In this document: piece after piece, positions 24,400 to 33,781 of the stretch | How positions within the stretch are numbered: position 1 is the first letter of the stretch | Layout of the letters: each line of letters starts with the position of its first letter | NCBI GenBank assembly: GCA_027459505.1 | Contig: DAIDIE010000041.1 | Coordinates: 67,252 to 131,251 of the forward strand | From: Acidobacteriota bacterium | GTDB lineage: Bacteria; Acidobacteriota; Terriglobia; Terriglobales; SCQP01 | Direction: 5' to 3' | Length of the DNA: 64,000 bases | Made by a program: the position numbers and the translations under genes | The notes under the pieces: generated by a model | Told to the model about the DNA's origin: nothing | What the model saw: only the letters and a program-made list of their open reading frames with translations | Database searches by the model: none

Positions 24400-25911
24400 G
24401 TGTCTGAGATCAGTTCCAACGTGTGTGTTTCGTGTGGCGCCGCATTGCGCCCAGGAGCGAAGTTTTGTGCCGGTTGCGGCCGGCCGGCAGCGGCTGCGAA
24501 TGCCTCTCCCGCACCGGCTGGTGTGGCGTCGGCAACTAATGCTGAAGCCTGCCCCACCTGCGGCATGCCTCGTCAGCCTGGAGCCAAGTTCTGCCGTGGA
24601 TGTGGCGGCCGCCTGGCTGACGCGAACGCAACAAACGTTGCGGCGGCACCGGCCAGTGCAGCGCCCGCACCGAGTGCAACTGTGGCAGCGCCAACCGTTG
24701 CGCAGCCAGTGGTGCCTCCCATTGTTCCAGCCGCCGCCGCGGTGCCAATCGCCCCGGCGAACTCGACGGCTGCTGCTGCTCCCGCACCCGCACCTATAGC
24801 AAGCGCCGCAGCGAGCGCGCCCGCTCCTCCAGGGGCTGGTCCTCAGGCGGGCGTTGTCCCCACGGCTGCTGTTCCCCAAGCCACTCCAGCAACGATACCC
24901 GTCTCCCGCTGTGCGGGTTGCAGCGCGGAGCTGACCCCGGGATCGAAATTCTGCAAAACTTGCGGAGCACCCACGGTTTTTGTACCCTCGCCGGTCCAAT
25001 CGCCGGCCGCACCGAAGCCGCCTCTAGCGCAGCCATTTCCGGCGCAACCATTTCCAAGCCAGGTCGTTGCTGCATCTGCCCCGCAAGCGGCAAAATCCGG
25101 CTCGGGTGCGCGCATCTTTTTGATCCTGATTCTTGTCCTGGCGGTACTGGGGGGGTGCGGATACTTCGGTGCGCGCTATCTTGCGGCCCATGGGGAACTC
25201 CCCGCCGCCATTGCGCGCTATTTGCCTGGCGCCCAGTCGCCATCCTCCGCTCCCGGTTCTCCTGCCACCCAAACACCGGCGCCGCAGGGGTCAGCGCCCG
25301 GAACGGCTGCCCCGGTGACTGCCGCCGCGCCGGCAACGCGCGGCGCCGCTCCCACCGCGCCACTGGAAGCAGTGAACCGGCAAGGCTATCAGCCTAATGC
25401 TTCTGGCTATCAGCAGCGGCCGGTGGTGTCGGGTCCGGCTTACCCCAACTACCCTGCGGCGTCGCCGCAAGGGCAGAACTATCCAGCGCCCAACCCGGGC
25501 CCGCCCAACCTGCCTGCAAATAACCAAGGCGGGCCGGCGCCCAGCTATCCCAATCAGGGCCAGGGTCCACAACAGAATCCCAACCAGGGCTGGCAGCCGC
25601 AGCTTTCCAATCGACCGGCTGCACCGCAGGGGCCATCTTCCGCGTCCAGACCGGCGTTGCCCAGTGCGGGAATCATGACCTGGACGGGGCATCTGCAAAA
25701 AAATGAGCAGGTGGTGATTAATGGAAACTACGCTTCCACGGGCCAACTCCAGGGCTATCTCCCCGGAGTGCCTGTGATGGTTGAGATCACCCCCACTAAT
25801 GTAGGCGTCGCCGTCTCGCCCAGCCCTGATAACGGCTGGCGCAAGATCGTTCTGCGCGGCAGCAAAAATCAGGATGTCGTCGTGCGCATTCAGTGGAAGA
25901 CGATTCAGTAA
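24400..25911 (+). CDS. Membrane protein with three zinc ribbons and a Pro/Ala/Gln-rich periplasmic part
   Basis: About 503 residues. Three zinc ribbons of the CxxCG...FCxxCG type occur at about 8-28, 50-70 and 170-190, separated by Ala/Pro linkers. A single TM helix (about 245-267, IFLILILVLAVLGGCGYFG) follows, then a long Pro/Gln/Asn-rich stretch and a small beta-rich C-terminal domain beginning MTWTGHLQKNEQVVINGNY (about 425 onward). Topology is probably cytoplasmic ribbons and external C-domain. GTG 24400 is used because CAGGAG lies about 7 nt upstream; the frame extends back to GTG 24370. The next gene begins 14 bases after its stop, so they form an operon. Confidence 0.75.
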   Translation: MSEISSNVCVSCGAALRPGAKFCAGCGRPAAAANASPAPAGVASATNAEACPTCGMPRQPGAKFCRGCGGRLADANATNVAAAPASAAPAPSATVAAPTVAQPVVPPIVPAAAAVPIAPANSTAAAAPAPAPIASAAASAPAPPGAGPQAGVVPTAAVPQATPATIPVSRCAGCSAELTPGSKFCKTCGAPTVFVPSPVQSPAAPKPPLAQPFPAQPFPSQVVAASAPQAAKSGSGARIFLILILVLAVLGGCGYFGARYLAAHGELPAAIARYLPGAQSPSSAPGSPATQTPAPQGSAPGTAAPVTAAAPATRGAAPTAPLEAVNRQGYQPNASGYQQRPVVSGPAYPNYPAASPQGQNYPAPNPGPPNLPANNQGGPAPSYPNQGQGPQQNPNQGWQPQLSNRPAAPQGPSSASRPALPSAGIMTWTGHLQKNEQVVINGNYASTGQLQGYLPGVPVMVEITPTNVGVAVSPSPDNGWRKIVLRGSKNQDVVVRIQWKTIQ

Positions 25912-25925
25912 CGGAGGAGTTCGCG

Positions 25926-26702
25926 ATGAAATCCAGAATGCTCATGTTTTGTTTACTGCTGGCGGCGGGCGCCTCGCTTTCCGCGGGCGCACAGACCACG
26001 ATAGCTCCCAACACGAAGATCACCGTAAAGCTGTTGGCCCCGCTCAGCACCAGAACCAATCACAACGGCGACAAGATTACCGCTGAGGTAATCGCCCCCG
26101 GCGCTTTCCGGGGTGATATGGCCACCGGAGTGGTGAAGAAGGTGAAGAACAGCGGAAAAATCCACGGCAAGTCCGTTCTCAACTTCAATTTCAATGAGCT
26201 CTACATCCATGGTCAGGCAGTTCCGGTTGACTCCACGATTGATTCACTGACCAACTCCCAAGGCAAGGAGAACGTCGACGAAGAAGGTCAGGTGATCAAG
26301 CCCAAGAGCAACCTGCGTCAGCTCGCCCTTGCGACGGCTCTGGGCGCGGGTCTGGGCGCGTTGATGGGCGGGGCCAAGGGCGCGACCATCGGAGCTGGCG
26401 TTGGCGCGGCAGCTAGCCTGGTATTGATCGAAATGGCCACAAAGGCCCCCAGTATTGATTTTGGCGCGGGGAGCGAATTCGTGTTGTCTGTGCGGCAACT
26501 GGGCCCTGGCCGCCCGGTGATGAACCCGCAAGGAGGCACGCAACCAGAACCGTCCAATGCGCAGGCCTACCCTGCGCAACCCAACCCTGATGGCAACAAC
26601 GCGGCTAATGGACAGCAGGGCAACACACAGAATTATCCGGCCAACCCGAATCAGAATCTCCCGTATCCGGATAGCGGCGGGCAGGCCCAGACCGCGCAGT
26701 AA
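25926..26702 (+). CDS. Exported protein with glycine-zipper segment, function unknown
   Basis: About 258 residues. A signal peptide ends near SAGAQ (about 22). A beta-rich region (about 25-110) starts ITVKLLAPLSTRTNHNGDKITAEV, and VIAPGAFRGDMATGVVKKVKNSGKIHGKS resembles pilus or conjugation VirB10-like surface folds, though this is only a resemblance. A glycine-zipper hairpin (LGAGLGALMGGAKGATIGAGVGAAASL, about 135-165) suggests membrane insertion. The tail is Pro/Gln/Asn-rich like that of the preceding protein, hinting at a shared location. ATG 25926 has GGAGGAG about 8 nt upstream. It is convergent with the GH92 gene. Confidence 0.7.
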   Translation: MKSRMLMFCLLLAAGASLSAGAQTTIAPNTKITVKLLAPLSTRTNHNGDKITAEVIAPGAFRGDMATGVVKKVKNSGKIHGKSVLNFNFNELYIHGQAVPVDSTIDSLTNSQGKENVDEEGQVIKPKSNLRQLALATALGAGLGALMGGAKGATIGAGVGAAASLVLIEMATKAPSIDFGAGSEFVLSVRQLGPGRPVMNPQGGTQPEPSNAQAYPAQPNPDGNNAANGQQGNTQNYPANPNQNLPYPDSGGQAQTAQ

Positions 26703-26750
26703 TAATCAAGGGGGGGGGCAGCCTGAAATGCTGTCCCGCCGCTTCATTTC

Positions 26751-29099
26751 TCAAAACGAGGGTGGCTCGCCGGCCGTCGTGGTTGCCCATCTGCGATTCG
26801 GCAATGGTCCGAGTTTGAACTGGAGAACGTTGCTGCGCTTCTTGAGTGCCGCAAGCGGCAGCCAGGAACGGTTCCAGGTTTTTCCGTTCACCCAGACTCG
26901 CTGCACGTAGATTCCTTTGCCTTCCCTGGCAATGGTCAAGGTACGACGCTTGCCGAGCCGTAGCGTGGCCGTTGGGAACAGGGGAGTGCCAAGGGTGAAG
27001 CCGCCGACGCCCGGGATTTCCGGGTACAGTCCCAGCGCGCTCCACAGATAGACGCCGGAGGTCGCGCCCAGGTCGTCGTTACCGGGCAATCCGTCTGGAC
27101 TTAAGTGGAAAGCTTCGCGGCGAATGCGATCAATGATCTCCTGTGTCCGCCAGGGCCGCCCCAGCCACAGGTAGGTGTAGGGGGCGCAGAAATCCGGTTC
27201 GTTCACCACGGTAAACGTTGGCTTTCCCCAGCCCACCACGGTTTGGAAGAATGCATTCAGCCGGGGCAGTATGGTCTTTTCCCCACCCATGACGGCGAAC
27301 AGGCCGGAATAATCCTGCGGAACCATCCAGGTGTATTGCCAGGTAGAGCCCTCCTCGAAGCCTAATTGATCGTCCTTGTCCCAGTTGGTGTGGTGGGGCA
27401 GGAGCCTGTCCGGATTGAAGCCCTGCAACCAACTCCCGTCGGCGAGGCGCGGACGGATGAAGCGGGTTTGGGGATCCAGCAGGTTGCGCCAGTTTTCAGA
27501 TTGGCGCAGAAGTAGCCTGGCTTCCGCCTGGTCTCCCAGTGCGGCGGCGAGACGTGAGGTGGCAAAGTCCGCGCCGGCGTATTCCAGCGTTACGGACGCG
27601 GCCGTTTCCCGCAGGACCGCGTCTTGAGGAGGAGCATGAGGATCAAGCGGCACGTAGCCCAATTTTCGATATTGGGCCAAAGCCGGCCGTTCCGCTTTGC
27701 CGTGAAGTCCGCGGCCTGGCGTGGTTGCGCTCTTGACCATGAAGCGCAACGCTTCGCGGGCATCGAAGCCACGCGCGCCGAAAGCGTAGAGATCGGAAAC
27801 GACGATGGGTTCACTGTCTCCGCCCATCACATAGGTGTTGTCATTGGCCACGGGCCAATGCGGATACCAGCCGCTTTGCCGAGCGTCACGCAGTAGTGAG
27901 GCAGCCTCTTGTGACGCGACGCTGGGAAACAGCAGGGCATGCAGTTGGACAACGTCGCGGTAGATGTCCCAGTCGGAAAAGTCGGAATACTGCTGCATTC
28001 CTGGGCGGAGTTGGTGGGTTTTGCCGTCAAAGCCCACATAGGTTCCGCCGTGATCGCTAAACAGCGTGGGGGCCAGCAGCATGTGGTAGAGGGCGGTGTA
28101 ATACTGACTTCGCTGCGCCGCGGTTCCGCCCTGCACGGAGGCGCGCGCCAGGGCCGCGCTCCACTGTTTCCGCGCACGGTGCCGGACGCGAGCGAAATCC
28201 CACCCGGGTATTTCGCGTAGATTGTTGGCTGCCTGTTTGAGGCTGACGAATGAAATTCCCAGCTTCAGCAGCAAGGTTCCGGGTTGTCGAAACGAAACCC
28301 AGCCGCCGGCGCCATGTCCGCTGACGCGGCGCGCGCCCGGTTGTAAGTTGCCAGCGCTGTCCCAAACGCCCGCAGAGGCAATCGGACGCGACAGTTGTGC
28401 CGCAAAATACAAGGTGTAGTGGGTGGGCGAGCCGCAGAAACCGCCGCTGTGAACTGTGCCGCTGATGGTTGAAGCGGGTCCGATCACTAGCGAACTCGAA
28501 TCTCCGGCGCGCGCCGGCGCGCTGGCGGTGGCGCTGTCACCGGCTTTGAAAACCAGAACCGGATGGCTGGCGTTCGGAAACGTAATGCGCGCAATGCCGG
28601 CACGGGCTGCGACCGTCAGCTCGACGCGAATGCCGTTGTTCAGTACGACACGGTATTCGCCGGGATGCGCCCGCTCGCCGGCGTGGACAAACCCCGCTGT
28701 CCAACTGTTGGGTCCTGAAGTAAAGACGTTCCAATCCGCGGAGTGGCCCCCGGCCGCGCGCACTGGCAATGACGTCAGCGGCAGGATGGGCAGGTCGGCG
28801 TAGATGGAACATCCGGCGCCGCTGACGTGGGTTAGCGAGAAGCCGCGGATGTTGTGATCGCCAAAGTGGTACCAGCCGTCAGCTCGGGTATCCGGCCCCC
28901 ACTGCAGCATGCCGAAAGGTAGGGATGCCCCCAGGAACGTATTGCCTCCACCTGCCGTGCCAATGAAAGGATCAACGGAAGCGTAAGGGGACGCGCTGCC
29001 GCTCTGCCCCCAAGCGGCAACGATTATCAATGGGCTGAAAAGCAGAGCGATCAGTGAGCCGATGAGCGGTCCAGCCCCATTACGATGCGATTTTGTCAT
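26751..29099 (-). CDS. Secreted GH92 alpha-mannosidase
   Basis: About 782 residues. A signal peptide ends near AAWGQ (about 32). Family signatures run throughout: VDPFIGTAGGGNTFLGAS and PFGMLQWGPDT near the N-terminus, DHNIRGFSLTHVSGAG, and the C-terminal (alpha/alpha)6 region with YVGFDGKTHQLRPGMQQYSDFSDWDIYRD, LGFEEGSTWQYTWMVPQD and GNDDLGATSGVYLWSALGLYPEIPG. GH92 enzymes are calcium-dependent exo-alpha-mannosidases that act on yeast mannan or N-glycan mannose. With the GH16 protein this points to use of fungal wall polymers. It has no close operon partner. Confidence 0.93.
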   Translation of the reverse strand: MTKSHRNGAGPLIGSLIALLFSPLIIVAAWGQSGSASPYASVDPFIGTAGGGNTFLGASLPFGMLQWGPDTRADGWYHFGDHNIRGFSLTHVSGAGCSIYADLPILPLTSLPVRAAGGHSADWNVFTSGPNSWTAGFVHAGERAHPGEYRVVLNNGIRVELTVAARAGIARITFPNASHPVLVFKAGDSATASAPARAGDSSSLVIGPASTISGTVHSGGFCGSPTHYTLYFAAQLSRPIASAGVWDSAGNLQPGARRVSGHGAGGWVSFRQPGTLLLKLGISFVSLKQAANNLREIPGWDFARVRHRARKQWSAALARASVQGGTAAQRSQYYTALYHMLLAPTLFSDHGGTYVGFDGKTHQLRPGMQQYSDFSDWDIYRDVVQLHALLFPSVASQEAASLLRDARQSGWYPHWPVANDNTYVMGGDSEPIVVSDLYAFGARGFDAREALRFMVKSATTPGRGLHGKAERPALAQYRKLGYVPLDPHAPPQDAVLRETAASVTLEYAGADFATSRLAAALGDQAEARLLLRQSENWRNLLDPQTRFIRPRLADGSWLQGFNPDRLLPHHTNWDKDDQLGFEEGSTWQYTWMVPQDYSGLFAVMGGEKTILPRLNAFFQTVVGWGKPTFTVVNEPDFCAPYTYLWLGRPWRTQEIIDRIRREAFHLSPDGLPGNDDLGATSGVYLWSALGLYPEIPGVGGFTLGTPLFPTATLRLGKRRTLTIAREGKGIYVQRVWVNGKTWNRSWLPLAALKKRSNVLQFKLGPLPNRRWATTTAGEPPSF

Positions 29100-29288
29100 G
29101 GCGTTCTCCAGAAGACGCGGTCGCTGATGCTCTGTCCAAAGTGTAGCGGGTGACAGCGGCGCTGATCCGTTTCTGGAGGAAATCGTATGAAAGTGTGACG
29201 CGGCAGCGGATTGGACTTCAGCGAACCGCGGGATAGCCGGGAGGCCGCGGGTTGAGAAGCGGCCTTGCCACGCCTCGTGAGATAAGGT

Positions 29289-30659
29289 TCAGCTTGCGGT
29301 ATGAACGCTCATGGCGGCGGTGGCAGGCGCTTCCCGACGCGCCGCGGCATTGCGGCGGTACGCATCCGAATAGTTTTCAATGAAGCGCCGGTGGCGGCGA
29401 ATGAGTTCATCCGGGTTGTAAAGGACGGCGACCAGTTCATGAAAATGCTGCTCGAGTTTTTGCGGAGTCATGTTCCACGGCCGGAAGTTGACATCAAACA
29501 AGGTGCACTTGCGCCAGTTTACGGGTTCCAGCAGCCGGCCCTCGGTGTTCAGGCGTGCGTACAGGGGCGTGCCCGGAAAAGGAGTTTGCACCGTCACCTG
29601 TACGTCAAAGAGAGATGTCTCCTCGACAAAACGCGGAATCAGGTCAAAAACCTCCTCTGTATCGCCATCCAATCCCAAAACAAAACAGCCATTCACGGTG
29701 ATGCCATGCGATTGAATGCGATCGATGGCGTCGCGGTAGTGATCACGGCGGCGGAATTTCCAGTCGGCGTGCAGTTCGAGGCCACTCAGACCGCCAGACG
29801 ACGGTGATTCCAGACCAATGAGAATCTGGCGGCATCCGCTTTGGGCGATCAGACGCAACAACTCGTTGTCCAGTGCCACGGAAAGATCGGTTTCCGCAAA
29901 CCAGCGCACGCCTTCCGCTCCCAGCGCCTCCGCCAGGCGCCTCCCATAGCGGCGATCCGAGAAGGTGTTGTCGTCAGCGAGTTCGATAAACGGTTGCGGC
30001 CAGCGTTGCTTGATGGCGCGGATCTCGGCCAGCACCCGTTCAATTGGCTTGTGGCGGTATTCAGGGGTGAGCAGGATGGAGCTGGCGCAGAAGGCGCATT
30101 TCCACGGGCAGCCGCGGCTGGTCTGTGCCGGGAACCGGTTGTAGCGGCTCGGATCCAGTAGGTCATAGCGGGGCAACGGGGAGAGCGCGAAATCGTACAC
30201 TCCTCCCGGTCGAGATGAATACCGGGGTTGCAGATGGCCGCGGCGAAAATCCCGCAGCACGCGCGGCCAGATCCATTCGCCTTCGCCAATGACAACCGTG
30301 TCGGCATGCTGCGCCGCCTCATCGGGAAGCGCGGAAACATGCAAACCTCCCATCACGACTTTCGTGCCGCGGCGGCGATAGATTTCGGCCAGCCGGTAGG
30401 CATCGAGAATCTGGGCGCTGAAGGAGGTAATGGCGGCGAGATCGCAATCTGGGGGAGCTTCGCCGGGGAATTCCCGGTACTCGCGGTACTCGATTTCAAT
30501 ATCCGCCGGGGTTAAGCCCGCCAGGGTCAGCAACGACAGGCTAGGCATGGCAAACAGCGTTTGCGCCCGCTCCAGGAAGCCGGGTAGCTTAAGCCCGAGT
30601 TGGCGTAGTTCTGGATTTTCGGCGCGAATGCCGCTCATGGCGATGAGGGCGAGTTTCAT
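29289..30659 (-). CDS. B12-binding-domain radical SAM protein with DUF4070-type C-terminus
   Basis: About 456 residues. The N-terminal cobalamin-binding-like domain (about 1-145) has FSAQILDAYRLAEIYRRRGTKVVMGGLHVSALP and VVIGEGE. The radical SAM core includes the Fe-S motif CPWKCAFCAS (CxxxCxxC, about 178) and later LIGLESPSSGGL. The C-terminal part (QTPFPGTPLYARLNTEGRLL and beyond) matches DUF4070-type members. Such enzymes modify lipids or other metabolites by radical chemistry; the substrate is not deducible. The start ATG overlaps the stop of the small membrane-protein gene (TAATG), so translation is probably coupled. Confidence 0.88.
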   Translation of the reverse strand: MKLALIAMSGIRAENPELRQLGLKLPGFLERAQTLFAMPSLSLLTLAGLTPADIEIEYREYREFPGEAPPDCDLAAITSFSAQILDAYRLAEIYRRRGTKVVMGGLHVSALPDEAAQHADTVVIGEGEWIWPRVLRDFRRGHLQPRYSSRPGGVYDFALSPLPRYDLLDPSRYNRFPAQTSRGCPWKCAFCASSILLTPEYRHKPIERVLAEIRAIKQRWPQPFIELADDNTFSDRRYGRRLAEALGAEGVRWFAETDLSVALDNELLRLIAQSGCRQILIGLESPSSGGLSGLELHADWKFRRRDHYRDAIDRIQSHGITVNGCFVLGLDGDTEEVFDLIPRFVEETSLFDVQVTVQTPFPGTPLYARLNTEGRLLEPVNWRKCTLFDVNFRPWNMTPQKLEQHFHELVAVLYNPDELIRRHRRFIENYSDAYRRNAAARREAPATAAMSVHTAS

Positions 30660-31033
30660 TACAGCAACCCCCGTAACGTCAGGGCGACACCGGTCAAGAG
30701 CGCCATGATGGGCAGGGAAAAGAATGCGTAATTACGGCGGCGGATCGCCAGCCACAAGCACGCCAGTGGCATCAGCACACCTCCGGCCATGAAAGAGACG
30801 GAAGCCACGGAGAGCAATTCCGGGCTGAGCGCAAGTTGGCGGGTGCTGGACGCGTACAACACGTTAAGCATGCCCAGCGCCGCCATAGCGATATGGGCGA
30901 GGCGGACCATGCGCCGCGGCAGGGAGCTATAACCGCCCAGCCATTCCTCGCGTTGAAAGCGGATCCCCATCACCAGACCGCTGAGGATGGAGGCCAGGAT
31001 CAGAGCCCATCCGAAAATTGCATTTTTTGGCAT
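30659..31033 (-). CDS. Small four-helix membrane protein, function unknown
   Basis: A 124-residue protein with four predicted membrane helices: AIFGWALILASILSGLVMGI, LAHIAMAALGMLNVLY, SVASVSFMAGGVLMPLACLWL and FFSLPIMALLTGVALTL. A conserved-looking His (RLAHIAM) and Arg residues lie at helix ends. It is immediately upstream of, and overlaps by one base with, the radical SAM gene, suggesting a dedicated partner or a membrane-bound product. The gene is divergent from the GntR regulator. I do not recognise the family. Confidence 0.7.
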   Translation of the reverse strand: MPKNAIFGWALILASILSGLVMGIRFQREEWLGGYSSLPRRMVRLAHIAMAALGMLNVLYASSTRQLALSPELLSVASVSFMAGGVLMPLACLWLAIRRRNYAFFSLPIMALLTGVALTLRGLL

Positions 31034-31094
31034 GTCGTTTCCCTCCCCGCAACTCCAAGCTATCCGGGCTCCGGGACAGAAGCAGTAGGGGCCA

Positions 31095-31114
31095 TGACAG
31101 TTTCCGAACTGTCA
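31095..31114. promoter_or_regulatory. Palindromic operator candidate in the divergent GntR/membrane-protein promoter
   Basis: TGACAGTT (31095-31102) and AACTGTCA (31107-31114) are perfect inverted repeats around TCCG. They sit upstream of TACAAT at 31123-31128, a plausible -10 for the GntR gene, and between the two divergent starts. GntR-type regulators bind palindromes of this size. Confidence 0.6.
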
Positions 31115-31176
31115 CAGTCGGCTACAATGAGCGGCGACAGGCCCGTTTGCGGCTGGTGGCGCCGCACAAGAAAGCT

Positions 31177-32133
31177 ATGGAGCCGTTGTCCAACCCGCGG
31201 GACACAAGCGCTGCGCGCTCGGTGGCCCCCTCTTTCAAGGTGGACCGCGAGAGCGAAGTGCCATTGCGGCAGCAAGTGGCCGATCAGATCGTGTACCAGA
31301 TCGTGACCGGATCGCTGGGCGCGGGGCAGAGTGTTCCCAGCGTCCGGGAGTTGGCCCGGCGTCTACGCATTCACCACAACACCGTCAGCGGAGCCTATCA
31401 GGACCTGGTACAGCGTGGCTGGTTAAGCGGTGGCCATGGCAGCCGTTTGAAGGTGTGCGGCATGAGCGCTGGTGGCGTCACAGCCCCCGACCTCGATTCA
31501 TTGATCAATGCCACGATTGCGCTGGCTCGCCGGCAGGGGTTCACTCTGCAGCAGTTGCGGCAGCGCGTTCGCGAGCGCTTGATAGCGCAACCGCCGGATC
31601 AGATTCTGGTGGTGGAGGAGGAGCCGGAATTGCGCCGTTTACTGCAAGCCGAGATTGCCACTGCAATGGATTGGCGAGTCACTAGCTGCGCGCCCCAGCG
31701 ACTGGTTGAGGATCCGGCGTGTGCGATTGGCGCGCTGGTGGCAGCTTCGCGCGCCGCGCTGCAGGTGCTCGGTCCGGCGCCTTCAGGCAGTTATCCGGCC
31801 GTGACGATCACCTATTCTCAGGCCACTCCCCAATTACAGGCAATCCGGCGGCTGAACCGGCCTGCTGTGGTTGGACTGGTTTCGGTCAGCCCAAGTTTCC
31901 TGGCGCTGGCACACGGGCTGTTGGCTCTCGTGCTCGGTACCCGCCACACCTTGTTGCCGGTTTTGGCGCCGGTTGACGATGCCTCTCGCCTGCAGGCAGC
32001 GGACCTGATCTTTTGTGACAGCCTCGCCTACGCTGATTTGCGTGGTCCACGCCGTGTCCTCTATCGCTTGATTGCAGACGACACTCTGCAATCGTTGCGC
32101 GAGGCCATGGAAGCACTGCACGCCGATCGTTGA
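31177..32133 (+). CDS. GntR-family transcriptional regulator with non-standard C-terminal domain
   Basis: About 318 residues. The GntR winged-helix domain spans about 20-100 (PLRQQVADQIVYQIVTGSLGAGQSVPSVRELARRLRIHHNTVSGAYQDL), with the YtrA-like spacing. The remaining about 215 residues are not the usual FadR/HutC/aminotransferase effector domain; they contain two alpha/beta stretches (QILVVEEEPELRRLL ... AVTITYSQATPQLQAIRRL) reminiscent of receiver or periplasmic-binding-like folds, so the ligand is unknown. ATG 31177 is the first start before the HTH. It probably controls the divergent membrane-protein/radical SAM pair and itself through the palindrome at 31095. Confidence 0.82.
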   Translation: MEPLSNPRDTSAARSVAPSFKVDRESEVPLRQQVADQIVYQIVTGSLGAGQSVPSVRELARRLRIHHNTVSGAYQDLVQRGWLSGGHGSRLKVCGMSAGGVTAPDLDSLINATIALARRQGFTLQQLRQRVRERLIAQPPDQILVVEEEPELRRLLQAEIATAMDWRVTSCAPQRLVEDPACAIGALVAASRAALQVLGPAPSGSYPAVTITYSQATPQLQAIRRLNRPAVVGLVSVSPSFLALAHGLLALVLGTRHTLLPVLAPVDDASRLQAADLIFCDSLAYADLRGPRRVLYRLIADDTLQSLREAMEALHADR

Positions 32134-32228
32134 GCGCTGGTGAGAATCTGCGTCCGTGCCGAAAGGTGGCGGACGAGGCACTGTCCTTCTGAGTTTCCCG
32201 CGTGGTATGTTGTTTTTTCGTGTCCCGC

Positions 32229-33392
32229 ATGAACCGTACCGTTTTGCCGTCAGGCCAAACTCGCCGCACATTGTGGATACTGCTTGGCTGCGCGGGCATG
32301 CTGTTGGGACAGTCGCCCCCGGCACTGAGAAGCATCCGCATTCTGGCGGGCACGGGCTGGTTGCTACCCACCCCACAGCCGTTACCGTTGCGCGATGCGC
32401 AACTCCTGCATCCTCACGGTGTTTCCGTCGACGCGCGCGGGCGCGTCTACATAGCCGACACTGGACACAACCAGATCGACGAGTACAATCCGGCTACTGG
32501 CCAGATGCGCTGCGTTGCCGGGGGCGGAACGCAAAAGCCCTCGGCGGGTTGGCTGGCCGCCACCCGGGTGCGCCTACGCAATCCCTGGAGCGTTGCCGCT
32601 GACGGTGATGGCAACATCTACGTTGCCGATAGCGGTGCTGGGCTGATCGAGAAAGTCATCATCCATACCGGCCAAATCAAAGTGATTGCCGGTGGCGGCA
32701 ACGCGCCGGTAACGGGCTCACCGCTGCCGGCGCTTTCGCTCGCATTGCTTGCTCCGGAACAGGTCGCAGTCGATCGCCATGGCAACGTCTACTTCGCAGT
32801 CACAGTACTGGGCGCCGACGCCAGTGAGATTCTGAAACTGGATACGGGTTTGCACACCATTGTTGCGATCGCCGGGCTGGGGCCCTTGCGCGCCAAGCAC
32901 TCGCCGCATCAGGGCAATCAGATTCGACTGCCGGGGGCCGTTGCTCTGGCAGTGGCTTTCAATGGCGATCTCTACATTGCCGATGCGGAGGCTGGCTGCG
33001 TTTACCGCCTCAAAAGCCGTTCGGGCAAGCTGTCCATTTATGCCGGGGGAGGCAAACGGATGCCCGGTGCGAGCCCGCTGCGGCCCCGCGCCGCGCGATT
33101 GAATCAACCGCTCGCGGTGGCGGTGGATCCGCCGGGAAACCTCTACCTTTTGCAGTCCGTGCCAGGGCAGACCGGAGGTTTAATGATGCTGTTGGAGGTC
33201 TCGCGCCAAGATGGAAAACTGCATGTGGTTTCGGGGCTGGGACACCGCTGGCCCTCACTTCGGCCGATCGCCGCGCGTGCGGTGGCGCTTCAGGCTGGCG
33301 CTCTGGCGAGCGACAGCTTTGGCACGATCTACATAACCGATACGCAACGGAGTACGGTTGAGGTCATTTCAAGCAGTGCCGAGCAGAACTAA
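32229..33392 (+). CDS. Secreted NHL-repeat beta-propeller protein
   Basis: About 387 residues. A signal peptide ends near LLGQS (about 29). At least six NHL-type blades are visible, each with a DxxGNxYxAD core: GVSVDARGRVYIADTGHN, AADGDGNIYVADSGAG, VAVDRHGNVYFAVT, AVAFNGDLYIADAEAG, VAVDPPGNLYLLQS and LASDSFGTIYITDTQR. NHL propellers mediate binding; the partner is unknown. ATG 32229 begins the signal peptide. The gene overlaps the 3' end of the convergent receiver gene by four bases. Confidence 0.8.
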   Translation: MNRTVLPSGQTRRTLWILLGCAGMLLGQSPPALRSIRILAGTGWLLPTPQPLPLRDAQLLHPHGVSVDARGRVYIADTGHNQIDEYNPATGQMRCVAGGGTQKPSAGWLAATRVRLRNPWSVAADGDGNIYVADSGAGLIEKVIIHTGQIKVIAGGGNAPVTGSPLPALSLALLAPEQVAVDRHGNVYFAVTVLGADASEILKLDTGLHTIVAIAGLGPLRAKHSPHQGNQIRLPGAVALAVAFNGDLYIADAEAGCVYRLKSRSGKLSIYAGGGKRMPGASPLRPRAARLNQPLAVAVDPPGNLYLLQSVPGQTGGLMMLLEVSRQDGKLHVVSGLGHRWPSLRPIAARAVALQAGALASDSFGTIYITDTQRSTVEVISSSAEQN

Positions 33393-33781
33393 ATGCAGGC
33401 CGCATCGGCGGCGCTGGCGGCCTGTGCGCTGTAGGCGCGAGCAATCGCCTGCCGCAGACTGCTCAGGCTGAGCGGCTTCATCAGGAAATGACCGGTTTCG
33501 GTGCTGGTGAAGTCATAGCCACTCATGAACAGGACAGGGAGGTTGGGGGCAAATTCATGCAAGCGCCGGGCCATCTCCTGGCCCGTCATCTCCGGCATGG
33601 TGATATCAGAGAGGACGAGGTCGAATCCCGGCTGTGCTTCGGCGACGGTGCGGCAAGCCTCGCCCGGCAAACCCACCACCGTCACGCGGTGCCCTAAAAA
33701 CTCCAGCATCTGAGCCGTGGTTAGCGCTACTGCTGAGTCGTCTTCCACCAGCAAAATGTGAAGTTTCTTATCGTTACGCAT
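33389..33781 (-). CDS. Stand-alone response-regulator receiver protein
   Basis: A 130-residue CheY-like receiver: acidic pocket EDD at about 13-15, phosphoacceptor Asp in DLVLSDITMP (about 57), the Ser/Thr switch in LFMSGYD (about 85) and the conserved Lys in FLMKPLS (about 102). There is no output domain, so it acts by protein interaction or as a phosphorelay module. A histidine kinase is not adjacent. It is convergent with the NHL gene and divergent from the receiver-PAS gene. Confidence 0.9.
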   Translation of the reverse strand: MRNDKKLHILLVEDDSAVALTTAQMLEFLGHRVTVVGLPGEACRTVAEAQPGFDLVLSDITMPEMTGQEMARRLHEFAPNLPVLFMSGYDFTSTETGHFLMKPLSLSSLRQAIARAYSAQAASAADAACI

